Shown: positions 1 to 8,485, counted from the stretch's first letter. The stretch is 64,000 nucleotides of DNA from JAUXJB01 sp965226855 (GCA_965226855.1 CBDDEE010000019.1:1-64000); one strand, 5' to 3'. Program-made: numbers and translations. Notes: a model not told the origin generated them from the sequence alone.

Positions 1-186
1 GAAGGCGAGCGGACCCCAGACCCCGAGCGCGTCGATCCAGATTGCGAAGTCCTCGATAGAGGCGCCGCCCTGTCGGCCGAGTTGCACGAGCGCGCCGATC
101 GCGAGGACCGCGAGCAGCCCGCGCCAGAGTGCGGATCTGATTGCGGACGGCGGGTTTTCCGGGTCAGGGGACGCGTGCTCCGCCAT
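1..186 (-). CDS. TVP38/TMEM64-like membrane protein, N-terminal fragment
   Basis: The gene runs off the left edge of the window, so only the first 62 codons are visible, reading leftward from an ATG at 186. The fragment has a polar N-terminus, a hydrophobic helix (about residues 21-34), and then a segment reading IEDFAIWIDALGVWGPLAF. That segment resembles the conserved start of TVP38/TMEM64 (SNARE-associated Golgi/DedA-like) membrane proteins, in which a short amphipathic helix precedes a 'LG.wgPlaF' turn. The family is integral to the inner membrane and linked to lipid scrambling or transport, but the diagnostic core lies outside the window. The assignment rests on this short match only. 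Confidence 0.5.
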   Translation of the reverse strand, partial: MAEHASPDPENPPSAIRSALWRGLLAVLAIGALVQLGRQGGASIEDFAIWIDALGVWGPLAF

Positions 187-476
187 CGTCTGTGCTGCCT
201 CTCGTCGGTTTCCGGCTGCCTGTCAGACGCGCCGCGCGGTTGGAGGTTTCCCGCAACCTCAGCATTTCTCGGAGGTTCCGGCGTTCGGGGCGGACCGGAC
301 AACTGGATGTATTCAATCAGAAAGGAATGAACCGTTCTATTCATCAAGGAGCTGGCGAAGTTGACGAAACGGTACGTATTGGGCGCTGCTGGCACGGTCT
401 GATCCAGAGCGCGTTGCAATCAACGGGGATGACGTTCTGGTGCCCCGAAGAGACACAAAGTGAGGGGGGGGTCACA
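187..476. other. intergenic region without a recognised gene
   Basis: This 290-base gap lies between the divergent TVP38-like gene and the small DNA-binding gene. Both must be transcribed from here. I see no convincing -35/-10 pair, RNA gene or repeat. A purine-rich stretch directly before 477 is the only clear ribosome-binding signal. Open frames across it look like non-coding shadows. Confidence 0.4.
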
Positions 477-671
477 ATGGATGAGAATCTGATCACGGTT
501 CGGGAAGCAGCGGGCTTCCTGCGCATCTCTGCACGCACGGTGTATCGCCTGATCGAGTCGGGGCAGCTGGAAGCCGTTCGGATCGGGAAGCAGTGGCGTA
601 TCCCGGCGAGGGATCTGCCCGGTCGCCAGGCGAGCCCGAGCGCTAACGCACAGAAGCCGGCGAGCGCCTAA
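477..671 (+). CDS. excisionase-family (HTH_17) DNA-binding protein
   Basis: A 64-residue protein that is almost entirely one DNA-binding domain. Residues about 5-45 match the excisionase/MerR-like winged-helix pattern: 'ITVREAAGFLRIS' (helix-turn), 'RTVYRLIESGQLEAVRIG' (recognition helix and wing) and 'KQWRIP'. Such proteins act as small regulators or recombination directionality factors. I chose the ATG at 477 because a strong G-rich Shine-Dalgarno tract precedes it and because the longer upstream frame does not resemble protein. The tail (about residues 49-64) is Ala/Pro/Ser-rich. The stop codon TAA at 669-671 lies inside the target duplication of the adjacent IS element, so the gene is intact despite the insertion. 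No integrase is visible nearby, so a role in phage or plasmid excision is not supported. Confidence 0.75.
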   Translation: MDENLITVREAAGFLRISARTVYRLIESGQLEAVRIGKQWRIPARDLPGRQASPSANAQKPASA

Positions 672-1942
672 CAGGCTGCTGAAAAACTCCTCATCGAAGG
701 GTACCTTTGAGGGAAGCCCCAAGGGGGAGATGTGAGAGGACCGCAGACGCTCCAGGGTGGGATCTTCAGCTACGTATCGCTGGAGTCCCGGATTCCCGAG
801 GACCATCCGCTTCGAGCGATCCGGCGACTGGTGGACGCGGCGCTGGAGCAGCTGTCGCGACGCTTCGATGGTATCTACGCCAAAGGGGTCGGCCGACCGT
901 CGGTCCCGCCGGAGCAGCTGTTGCGGGCGCTGCTGTTGCAGGTGCTGTACACGATCCGGAGCGAGCGCCAGCTGATCGAGCAGATCGACTACAACCTGCT
1001 CTACCGCTGGTTCGTGGGCCTGGAGCTGGACGATGAGGTGTTCAGCGCGACGGTGTTCACCAAGAATCGGGAACGGCTGCTGAAGGGCGAGATCGCTCAG
1101 CATTTCTTCGAGGCGGTGCTGGCGCAGGCGGAGTCGGAGGGGTTGGTGTCATCGGAGCACTTCACGGTGGACGGGACGCTGATCGAGGCGTGGGCGAGCC
1201 AGAAGAGCTTCGTGCGCAAGGACGAGAAGCGCAGGGACGATGACGACCCGGGCAACCCGACGGTCAACTTCCGGGGCGAGAAGCGGAGCAACCAGACGCA
1301 TGCGTCGAGGACGGATCCGGACGCCCGACTGGCGGGGATGAGGGGCCAGGGCGCGCGGCTCGCGTATCAGGGACACGTCGTGACGGAGAACCGCAACGGC
1401 CTGGTGGTGGCGGCGAAGCTCACTCAGGCGTCGGGGTATGCGGAGCGCGAAGCGGCTCTCGAGATGGTGCTGGGTCTGGGGGGCGCTCGCCGGATCACCC
1501 TGGCTGGAGACAAGGGCTACGACGCCAAGAGCTTTGTGCAGGCGCTTCGGGCCTGGAGCGTTACCCCGCACGTGGCACAGAACACGACGAACCGCCGAAG
1601 CGCGATCGATCGAAGGACCACAGGACACCCGGGCTACGAGGTGAGCCAGCGCTTCCGCAAACGGGTGGAGGAGGTGTTTGGCTGGATGAAGACGGTGGGC
1701 TTGATGCGCAAGACCCGGCACCGGGGCACGGATCGGGTCGGCTGGGTCTTCACCTTCACTGCTGCGGCCTACAACCTGGTCCGTATCCGCAACCTGTTGG
1801 AGGCGACATAGCTCATGATCCCGCAAGATCTACCCGTGCGACACCGAACCGGTTCGTACCGGGAACGGCGATCCCTCTCCCTGCTCGGCACGCCTCCCGT
1901 CAGAGGCGTCCCGCCCAACCCAGTCACTTTCTCCGCAGCCTG
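672..1942 (+). mobile_element. complete IS5-family insertion sequence with terminal repeats and 4-bp target duplication
   Basis: A 1,271-bp element. The left terminus (672-687) begins CAGGCTGCTGAAAAAC, and the right terminus (1927-1942), read inward, is CAGGCTGCGGAGAAAG; 13 of 16 positions agree. The flanks carry the direct repeat CTAA at 668-671 and 1943-1946, which fits the YTAR target site typical of IS5-family elements. One transposase gene fills most of the element, leaving about 60 bp on the left and 131 bp on the right. Intact ends, an intact transposase and an intact target duplication suggest a recent, possibly still active insertion. The three end mismatches are normal for the family. 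Confidence 0.9.
732..1811 (+). CDS. IS5-family DDE transposase
   Basis: A full-length 359-residue transposase that cuts and rejoins the element's ends. The N-terminal DUF772-like DNA-binding region (about 10-115) contains 'GRPSVPPEQLLRALLLQ' and 'NLLYRWFVGL'. The catalytic triad can be placed: D147 in 'FTVDGTLIEAW', D260 in 'AGDKGYD', and E313 in 'RVEEVFGWMK', with the downstream lysine (K320) of the YREK-type signature. The start is a GTG at 732, eight bases after a strong AAGGGGGAG ribosome-binding site. No frameshift or internal stop is present, so the gene should be functional. It is the only gene in the element. Confidence 0.93.
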   Translation: MRGPQTLQGGIFSYVSLESRIPEDHPLRAIRRLVDAALEQLSRRFDGIYAKGVGRPSVPPEQLLRALLLQVLYTIRSERQLIEQIDYNLLYRWFVGLELDDEVFSATVFTKNRERLLKGEIAQHFFEAVLAQAESEGLVSSEHFTVDGTLIEAWASQKSFVRKDEKRRDDDDPGNPTVNFRGEKRSNQTHASRTDPDARLAGMRGQGARLAYQGHVVTENRNGLVVAAKLTQASGYAEREAALEMVLGLGGARRITLAGDKGYDAKSFVQALRAWSVTPHVAQNTTNRRSAIDRRTTGHPGYEVSQRFRKRVEEVFGWMKTVGLMRKTRHRGTDRVGWVFTFTAAAYNLVRIRNLLEAT

Positions 1943-1965
1943 CTAAGGGACGAACCGGCTATTCA

Positions 1966-1997
1966 GCGCGCCGGCTCCGCTGGCGGAGTCGGCGCGC
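1966..1997 (-). terminator. GC-rich hairpin just past the kinase-like gene
   Basis: Two 15-base arms (1966-1980 and 1983-1997) are complementary at 14 of 15 positions, with a tight loop. The hairpin begins directly after the stop codon (2000-2002) of the minus-strand kinase-like gene. No T-run follows, so it is a weak candidate for an intrinsic terminator. It may instead protect the 3' end of the mRNA. It also lies about 20 bp beyond the right end of the IS element. Confidence 0.4.
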
Positions 1998-1999
1998 CG

Positions 2000-3868
2000 T
2001 CAACTCTCCTCGTCAGGAGTCGAGCGTAGCGGGAAGAGGCTGAAGGCCTGCTTCAATGCGACCCGCTGGCCCTCGATCTCCTCGTTGAGGCGTGCCTGGA
2101 TGGCTTCGAGCTCAGCACGGTTCTCGGCGGCATCGAGGATCTCGAGGCTGCGCACCGCGCTCAGTGTCGCCGTCGCCTCGAGCAGGCACTGAGCCAGACA
2201 GCTTCTCGCGGTTCCGAGTCGGGCGCGGCTCTCGAGCAGGCCGGGTGGCGGCTCGAAGCGATGCTCCCCGTGCAGCAGCATGGCATCGAGGATCGGGTCC
2301 AGCGACGCCAGCTCGCGAGCCGCATCGCAGGCGGAAAGCGTTACGCCGACGAGGGTCTCCCGGGTCTCTGCGTTGTCCGTGCAGCTGTCGAGTCTGAGTG
2401 AGACGTCTCGACTGAGGCGGAGGATCTCCGCGAGCAGCTTGCGCGCTTCGCCTCCCTGGATCTCCGGCATCACCTCTGCCACCTTCTGCGCGAGCGTGGG
2501 TGCGGGTCGCGGGCCGGAGGGATCCGGAATCAGCGGCGGATGCTGCATCAGGCTGTGACCCAGGGGCAGCAGGACGAGGCCGCCCGCCAGACCGGCGCCG
2601 AAGAGCACCGCATCACCTCTGAGCGCCAGGGCAAAGCCCAGGCCGATCGGGATCAGGGCCAGCGTGACGAGCCAGTCCGGCAGCTCGGCCCAGGTAGAGT
2701 CCACGGGGACGAGACGAGTCTCGAAGCCGTACGCGGAGAGGCGTTGAGAGACCCGCTGGGCTTGCGAACGCGACAGCTTGATCAGGGGCTGCTTGCCTCG
2801 CGCGACCCTGCGCACGGCGCGCTCGTCCGACGGAGAGCCCGTGAGCCCGCGGAGCTTTCGGACACGCTCCTCGTCGTCCGCCGACTGCCCGTTCGGCGCG
2901 ACGAGCTTCACCAACGTGTTCGCGTGCTCGGTCTTCGCGTCCTCGCAGTGCGGGCAGATCGCGCGCCCGAGCGTGCCCGGCTCGCGACACAAGATGCAAC
3001 AATCCGCCAGGTAAGCCTCGCGCGAGCTGCCGACCCCAGCTGGAAGACCCTGCTCGTCGAGCGCGCGCGCCAGCCGCTCCGCCGTCTCGATTCGGCACCA
3101 CGGCTCGGCGCAGGTTGCGCGCGCGATGATCTGGTCGAGCCACGGGGGAACGTCGGGACGAACGTGGGCGGGATGGAACCCGTCAGACAGATGTACCGGC
3201 CTCTCGGCGTCCTGCAGTTCCTCGGGGAGCTCGCCGACGAGGGCGTGGTACAGAGTCATCCCGAGCGCGTAAATGTCTGAGCGCGCGTCGGTGTAGCTTC
3301 CCTCCAGCAGCTCGGACGACAGGTACCCGATCGTGCTCGCCGGTCTCTGGTCCGCCAGGGGCACCTCCTGGCCGTCGAGGTTCGAACAGCCGAAGTCCGT
3401 CAACAGCGGCACGCCCGCAGGAGGCAGCAACACGTTCTGCGGCTTCACACCTCGGTGTAGCAGACCCTGGGCGTGTGCGGCCGCCAGCGCCTCCGTCACG
3501 CAGCGCCCGATCTCGGCGACCTCGTGCGGGCTCAGCGGACCCTGCGCATCGACCCGACTCCCGAGGTCGCTCCCTTCCACTCGCTCCATCACGATCAGCG
3601 TATCGAGGCCCGCCTCGATCAGCTCGATCGGCTTCAGGATACCGGGGTGCTCCACGCCGGCGAGCGCGTCGGAGTAACGCCGCAGCTGCCCCCGTGTGAG
3701 GTGGGCGATTTCTGCCAGGGGCGACAGCAGCTTGACGGCAACGCGGCGATCGCGCTCCGTATCGAGCGCTTCGAAGACGATGGAGCGCTCTCCTCGGCCG
3801 ATCTCGCAGAGAATCTCGTAGCGTCCCGCGAGCACCGTTCCCGGCGAGAGTCCAGTCCCTGCGTTCAT
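2000..3868 (-). CDS. membrane-anchored Ser/Thr kinase-like protein with altered HRD motif
   Basis: A 622-residue protein with an N-terminal Hanks-type kinase domain (about 16-275). The glycine loop 'IGRGERSIVFEA', the lysine of 'VAVKLL' (K46) and 'TDFG' (158-160) are present. The catalytic loop, however, reads H138-R139-G140, so the catalytic aspartate of HRD is glycine (codon at 3449-3451). After the kinase comes a CxxC...CxxC zinc ribbon ('CILC' and 'CPHC', about 292-315). A charged domain of about 70 residues, a hydrophobic pair of helices (about 403-440) and a helical, cytosolic-looking C-terminus follow. Substrates cannot be inferred. Either it is a pseudokinase or a single-base change (GAT to GGT) disabled it. 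It lies downstream of dus on the same strand after a 193-bp gap, and its ATG at 3868 fits the family start. Confidence 0.85.
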   Translation of the reverse strand: MNAGTGLSPGTVLAGRYEILCEIGRGERSIVFEALDTERDRRVAVKLLSPLAEIAHLTRGQLRRYSDALAGVEHPGILKPIELIEAGLDTLIVMERVEGSDLGSRVDAQGPLSPHEVAEIGRCVTEALAAAHAQGLLHRGVKPQNVLLPPAGVPLLTDFGCSNLDGQEVPLADQRPASTIGYLSSELLEGSYTDARSDIYALGMTLYHALVGELPEELQDAERPVHLSDGFHPAHVRPDVPPWLDQIIARATCAEPWCRIETAERLARALDEQGLPAGVGSSREAYLADCCILCREPGTLGRAICPHCEDAKTEHANTLVKLVAPNGQSADDEERVRKLRGLTGSPSDERAVRRVARGKQPLIKLSRSQAQRVSQRLSAYGFETRLVPVDSTWAELPDWLVTLALIPIGLGFALALRGDAVLFGAGLAGGLVLLPLGHSLMQHPPLIPDPSGPRPAPTLAQKVAEVMPEIQGGEARKLLAEILRLSRDVSLRLDSCTDNAETRETLVGVTLSACDAARELASLDPILDAMLLHGEHRFEPPPGLLESRARLGTARSCLAQCLLEATATLSAVRSLEILDAAENRAELEAIQARLNEEIEGQRVALKQAFSLFPLRSTPDEES

Positions 3869-4061
3869 TCCCGCCCCTATTGGGTTGGCAGGTGCGCCCG
3901 CTCGGGCCTGGCCCCGCTTCGGCTGCCGCGAACGCCTGAGGGAACCTGGGGGGTTTCCGGGGGAGTTGCAGACCGCCGACAGGGGGAACTGCCACCCCCA
4001 TATCCGTCTCCCCCGAAAATCGGTTGATGCGGCGCTGGACTTTAGATGGCGTTGCCGGGGC

Positions 4062-5237
4062 TCAACCGCCCGAAACGGCGACAGCTGCCTCCAGCGGCGG
4101 CGGGGACGCGTCCTCGAGGTCGTCGAGATATCCCTCCGGCAGCACCACCCGCTGCGTTCCGCTCTTCTTGCCTCGTGTGACCCGCAGGGCGCTCGTCGGG
4201 AAGGGCTCGTCCGCGTCCACGTTCGCCAGGGCGGCTTCGAGCTCCGCCAGGGTCGAGACGCCGGTCAGCAAGCGCCGCAGCTCCTTGCTGTGCCGGAAGC
4301 CCTTCGTGTACCAGGTCGAGTGCTTCCGGAACCCATGCATGGCAGAGCTCTCATCGAGCCAGTCGACCAGCAGCCGAGCGTGCTCCAGCATGATCGCGGC
4401 CACCGCCCCGAGGTCGGGCGGAGCGGAGAGCTCGCGGCCATCGAAGACGTCGGCAAGCTCGCGAAAGAGCCAGGGTCTGCCCAGGCAGCCCCGTCCCACG
4501 ACGATGCCGTCGCAGCCCGTCGTGCGCATCATTCGCAAGGCGTCGTGTGCCTCCCAGATGTCGCCGTTGCCCAGTACAGGGATCGAACGGACCGCACTCT
4601 TGAGCTCCGCGATCTTCTCCCAGCGCGCCTCTCCCGTGTAGAGCTCGGCGGCGGTCCGGGCGTGGAGCGTGATCGCGGCGCAGCCTTCCTCCTCCGCAAT
4701 CCTGCCGGTATCGAGGAAGGTCTGGTAGCGCTCGTCGATGCCGACCCGAAACTTGATCGACACCGGAACGTGGCGGGCCCGGCGCACCGCCTCGCGCACG
4801 ATAGCGCGCAGCAGGCGGGTCTTGAGTGGCAGCGCGGCCCCGCCGCCACGCCTCGTCACCTTGCGGACGGGGCAGCCGAAGTTGAGGTCGATGTGGTCGA
4901 CCTTGTCTTCGCCAACCAGCCAGGCGACGGCCTCGCCCACGTAGTGCGGGTCCACGCCGTAGAGTTGCAGGCTGCGCAGGCTCTCATCCGGACTAAAGCC
5001 GGAGAGCTTCCGCGTCTTCGCGTGGCCTTCGACGAGGGCTCGCGCGGTGATCATCTCGCTCACGTACAGGCCGGCACCGTAGCTACGGCACAGTCGGCGG
5101 AACGGCGCGTTCGTCACACCCGCCATCGGCGCCAGCACCACCGGCGGCCAGACGCGAAAGGGGCCGAGCTGGAGAGCTCGAAACTCCCCCGGCCGTGCGG
5201 CGGGGACGGATCGATTCAGCGGGCTCCGGTACGCCAA
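4062..5237 (-). CDS. dusB: tRNA-dihydrouridine synthase (DusB-type)
   Basis: An FMN-dependent enzyme that reduces uridine to dihydrouridine in tRNA. Family motifs appear in order: 'LAPMAGVTNAPFRRLC' (FMN binding), 'SEMITARAL', 'QLYG', 'DLNFGCPVRKVTRRGGG' with the catalytic cysteine, 'IKFRVGID', 'TLHARTA', 'VLGNGDI' and 'GIVVGRGCLGRPWLF'. The frame stays open far upstream, but that part overlaps the PIG-L gene and looks unlike protein. The first usable start after the PIG-L stop is TTG at 5237 (391 residues); a CTG at 5219 is also possible. Its tight spacing to the PIG-L gene suggests co-transcription. The family call is secure, while the exact subtype and start are less so. Confidence 0.88.
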   Translation of the reverse strand: MAYRSPLNRSVPAARPGEFRALQLGPFRVWPPVVLAPMAGVTNAPFRRLCRSYGAGLYVSEMITARALVEGHAKTRKLSGFSPDESLRSLQLYGVDPHYVGEAVAWLVGEDKVDHIDLNFGCPVRKVTRRGGGAALPLKTRLLRAIVREAVRRARHVPVSIKFRVGIDERYQTFLDTGRIAEEEGCAAITLHARTAAELYTGEARWEKIAELKSAVRSIPVLGNGDIWEAHDALRMMRTTGCDGIVVGRGCLGRPWLFRELADVFDGRELSAPPDLGAVAAIMLEHARLLVDWLDESSAMHGFRKHSTWYTKGFRHSKELRRLLTGVSTLAELEAALANVDADEPFPTSALRVTRGKKSGTQRVVLPEGYLDDLEDASPPPLEAAVAVSGG

Positions 5238-5238
5238 G

Positions 5239-5991
5239 TCAGTCCATGTCCTCTGCGTCCGGGTTGCAGTGGAGGTGCGCGGGGTGACGCACCTTGAGCG
5301 CCTCGCCGTGAGAGAACTTCTCTCGCTCCGCCCAGCGGCGCTCCTTGAGCTCGAGCCCGCGATGCAGCAGCTCCAGGGCCTCGGGGCCCAGCTGCGTTCG
5401 GTATGCGTCGATGGCTCGGTGCTTGCGTTCTCTGGTCTTTTCGATGTCCAACACCGTATTGGGTCGGGCGGTGAAGTAAAACGCCACGCCATTGAGCGCG
5501 TGTGGGGAGTACGCGGCGTCGACTGCCGAATCTCCGCAGCCCAGGCGCACGTGTCTGTACAAGAGGCATGCCTCGGCTACGGCCCGCCCGGTCACCAGGT
5601 GGTCGCGGTGCGCCTCGTTCGGGAGCCAGGGATCCGTCGTCATCACCCAGTCCGGACGCAGCATGCGTATGTGGCGGATGATGCCCCTGCGCAGCTCGAA
5701 GTAGTCGTAGTCTCCAGCATCAGGATGCCCGAGCCAGTAGTGAGCGCTGACGCCGATCTCCTGCGCGGCGCGAGCCTGATCGGCTCGCAGCTCCGCCGTC
5801 GCGGCCTCGTTGGAGAGCTGCGCATCGATCACCCCGACCAGGTCGTCGGTCACTGTCAGGTAGAAGACCTCGGCTCCTGCCGAGCTCAGCGCGGCGATTG
5901 TGCCGCCGGCGGCGATGTCGTTGTCGTCGTAGTGAGGCTGCACGCACAGCATGCGCCGCGCGTGCGTGAGCTCCGGAATCGGAATCAGCAT
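5239..5991 (-). CDS. PIG-L/LmbE-family zinc deacetylase
   Basis: A 250-residue metal-dependent amide hydrolase of the family that removes acetyl groups from N-acetylglucosamine-containing small molecules. The N-terminal metal motif, usually PHPDDE, appears as 'QPHYDDNDIAAGG', so the second acidic/metal position is altered (Y and N replace P and E). The second motif 'NEAHRDHLVTGRA' keeps the HxxH-type zinc ligands. The end is 'FSHGEALKVRHPAHLH'. It sits 7 bp downstream of the helicase gene and abuts dus, all on the same strand. The substrate is unknown; sugar conjugates are typical for the family. Confidence 0.85.
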   Translation of the reverse strand: MLIPIPELTHARRMLCVQPHYDDNDIAAGGTIAALSSAGAEVFYLTVTDDLVGVIDAQLSNEAATAELRADQARAAQEIGVSAHYWLGHPDAGDYDYFELRRGIIRHIRMLRPDWVMTTDPWLPNEAHRDHLVTGRAVAEACLLYRHVRLGCGDSAVDAAYSPHALNGVAFYFTARPNTVLDIEKTRERKHRAIDAYRTQLGPEALELLHRGLELKERRWAEREKFSHGEALKVRHPAHLHCNPDAEDMD

Positions 5992-5998
5992 CGGCGGG

Positions 5999-8392
5999 CT
6001 AGGGTATCAGCGGATCCGATCGCTTCCAGAACTCCTCGAGTCGCGCGGCCGGATCGTGCGCCTGCTCCAGCTCCTGCCGCCACCACGAGGGCAGGGGATC
6101 GCGGTAGAGCGGCTCGGAGAAGCGGCGCCCGAGCAGCACGATGGCGGCGCGATCTGAGGGCGTGCGGAGCGCGCGGCCACCGGCCTGGATGACGCGGTTC
6201 AACCCGGGATAGACGTAAGCGTACTCAAAGCCCGAGCCGCGCTGCTGCTCGTGGTAGGCGCGGATCAGCTCCCGCTCGGCGCGCACCGCCGGCAGACCGG
6301 GTCCGACGATGAATACGCCGATGGCCGTCTCGCCGGGATAGTCGACGCCCTCCGCGAAGACACCGCCAAGGACGCCGCACAACAGGAGTGTCTCCGAGCG
6401 GTTGGTTCGCAGCTGCTCTAGAAAGCCCTCCGTGCGCATAGCTGGCGTCTGCAGCAGGACCCGGTACGGGCCCGGCTCCATCGTGGCCAGGACCTCGTCG
6501 CGAAACGCGAAGCTGCCGAAGAAGGCGAGGTAGTTGCCCCGCCGCGCCCGTAGACAGCCGGTGATGATCGCGCCGATGCGCTGCGCATAAAGCGACCGTC
6601 GACGGTAGCTCGTATCGACATCGGGGACCGTGAGCACCAGCCGGTTCTCGCGCGGAAAAGGTGAGTCGAGATCTAGCTCGATCGCGCGCGGTCCCTCGAC
6701 GCCGAGCAGACCAGCGAAGAAGTCGAAGGGCGTAAGAGTTGCGCTCATACACACCACGGTGTGGAAGCCGCGGATGCGAGCTCCGAAGAGCGAGGCCGGG
6801 TCGAGGCAGAGCAGCTTGGCGCGGTCTTCGCTCCAGAGCGCGGCGAAGCACTCCGGGTCGTGCTGGCTGGCGCGGCTGTAGTCGCGGATCGCGTAGAGCG
6901 CGGCGAGCAGGGGATCCTGCAAGAGGCCACTCCCCGACGGTCGGCGTGGAGCGAACACGGCGGGGCGCTCGGGCTCGAGGGCCCGGCAGAGGGCGTAACG
7001 GAGCAGGGCTCCTTCGACCCGGACCCCGATCTGCTCCCAGAAGCGGCGGTCCGGTTCCTCTACCCAGGGAGCGGGCACGCCGCGCTCTTCTGAGAGGCGA
7101 CGGGCCAGCTCCTCGCAGTGATCGCCGACGTCGCGCAGCAGCGTCGCCGCCTCGCCGTAGGCGGGCGGCGTCATCAGGTCGCAGTCCTCCGCAAGTGCAG
7201 CGAGCGCGCTCGGCACGAGCTCGGCAGAGAAGCACTCGCGGGTCCGTTCGGGCAGCTGGTGGGCCTCGTCCACGATCAGCAGGTGGTCATGGTGGTCTGC
7301 GTCGAAGAAGCGTCTGAGGTAGACGTTGGGGTCGAACACGTAGTTGAAATCCGCCACGACAACAGTCGCAGCGAGGGAAAGCTCGAGTGATACTTCAAAG
7401 GGGCAAAGCTCCGCGGCCAGGGCGCGCGCGGTGAGCTCCGCGCTGTCCACGACGCCGAGCTGCGTCAGGCTCTCGAGCAGCCGGGAGGCCGCGAGCCGTT
7501 CGCGGAAGCCCCGCAGAAGCGGGCAGCCGCGCTCCAGGCAGCCCAGCCGCTCCATGGGGCACACGCGGTCCTTCGCGCTGATCTGAACGGCGACGCCTGG
7601 CTGCCCGGCAGGCAGCTGACGGCGCAGCGTCTCGAGCGCTAGCTCCTGCTGGGAGACGCGGGCGGTCACGAAGAACAGCGTTCGGCCCTCTTTCAGGGCG
7701 CACTTCAGCAGCGGATGCAGGGCCGCTGCAGTCTTGCCGATCCCGGTGGGCGCCGAGCAGAGCAGCATCAGGCCCGAATGGGCGGCTCCCTCCACCTCGC
7801 GCAGCATCGAGTCCTGTCCCGCTCGGACCTCTGGAAACGGAAAGGCCAACCGCTCGGCCTGCTCCGCCCTGGCTCGCGCCAGGCGCTGCTCCTCGACCCA
7901 GGCCCGGTGCACGACCTCGAGGCGCCCGTTGAGCACGCGCTCGTAGGACCTGACCGAGAAGGCCACGTCGAGCGAGTGCGCTGCCTCGTCCACGAGCGAG
8001 AGATCGACCACGAGCCCCTTGCGCACCGACGTGCCGCTCTCGTGCGCGAGAAGGCACAGCAGTCCCACCCGCGCAACAGCATCTTCGATCCGCGCCGGCG
8101 ACTCGGCGGGAACGAAGCGCTGCAGCTCCACGACCACTTGTCCGTCGCGTTCGTAAAGCACGTCTGCTCGCCCGTGCAGCTGCACGCGGTAGCTCCGCCA
8201 GTCGAACTCCGACGAGAGCTCCACTCCCTCGCGAATCCGCTCGCCCGTGCGCTGTGCGAGATAGCGAGCGCGGGCCTCCGCCTCGAGCTGGTCCCGGCCA
8301 GCGCTCGGCACTCGATTGCGTGGCGATCCCGGCGCGACGAGATCGTCGATCGAGAGTCGAAGCGTCCGCGCGTCTTCGTCGAGCGAGATCAA
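5999..8392 (-). CDS. Rad3/DinG-type helicase fused to an N-terminal PD-(D/E)XK-like domain
   Basis: A 797-residue protein. The C-terminal part (from about residue 195) is a superfamily-2 Rad3/XPD-like DNA helicase: Walker A 'SAPTGIGKTAA', DEAH box 'IVDEAHQLPERT', and a cysteine set ('CPMERLGCLERGCP' plus 'ELCPFE') in the position of the 4Fe-4S cluster. Late motifs 'VCMSATLTPFDFF', 'GVFAEGVDYPGE' and 'QAGGRALRT' are also present. The N-terminal part (about 40-190) carries 'GRADVLYERDGQVVVELQRF', a plausible nuclease core of D, E-x-Q type. The start is TTG at 8392; the divergent xseA begins 93 bp away. It probably acts in DNA repair. The helicase is clear, while the nuclease fold is inferred from one motif. 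Confidence 0.85.
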   Translation of the reverse strand: MISLDEDARTLRLSIDDLVAPGSPRNRVPSAGRDQLEAEARARYLAQRTGERIREGVELSSEFDWRSYRVQLHGRADVLYERDGQVVVELQRFVPAESPARIEDAVARVGLLCLLAHESGTSVRKGLVVDLSLVDEAAHSLDVAFSVRSYERVLNGRLEVVHRAWVEEQRLARARAEQAERLAFPFPEVRAGQDSMLREVEGAAHSGLMLLCSAPTGIGKTAAALHPLLKCALKEGRTLFFVTARVSQQELALETLRRQLPAGQPGVAVQISAKDRVCPMERLGCLERGCPLLRGFRERLAASRLLESLTQLGVVDSAELTARALAAELCPFEVSLELSLAATVVVADFNYVFDPNVYLRRFFDADHHDHLLIVDEAHQLPERTRECFSAELVPSALAALAEDCDLMTPPAYGEAATLLRDVGDHCEELARRLSEERGVPAPWVEEPDRRFWEQIGVRVEGALLRYALCRALEPERPAVFAPRRPSGSGLLQDPLLAALYAIRDYSRASQHDPECFAALWSEDRAKLLCLDPASLFGARIRGFHTVVCMSATLTPFDFFAGLLGVEGPRAIELDLDSPFPRENRLVLTVPDVDTSYRRRSLYAQRIGAIITGCLRARRGNYLAFFGSFAFRDEVLATMEPGPYRVLLQTPAMRTEGFLEQLRTNRSETLLLCGVLGGVFAEGVDYPGETAIGVFIVGPGLPAVRAERELIRAYHEQQRGSGFEYAYVYPGLNRVIQAGGRALRTPSDRAAIVLLGRRFSEPLYRDPLPSWWRQELEQAHDPAARLEEFWKRSDPLIP

Positions 8393-8485
8393 CTGCTCCG
8401 CACCCCCACTCCCACGGCGGAGGCGCGTGGGTATGGGCAGATTGTAGCTGCTGCTCCCGCGTGAGATCCGGTACCTTGGAGCGGC

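Noticed and set aside
390..417. Possible sigma-54 promoter (TGGCACG ... TTGC)
   Set aside because: The two elements are about 17 bases apart; the required -24/-12 spacing (GG-N10-GC) is not met.
3869..4061. C-rich and G-rich segments that might form a riboswitch upstream of the kinase-like gene
   Set aside because: No conserved aptamer signature recognised; simple GC-rich complementarity is common in this genome.
3885..5297. Long plus-strand frame opposite dus
   Set aside because: High-GC shadow of a convincing dus gene on the other strand. The translation shows no domain motifs.
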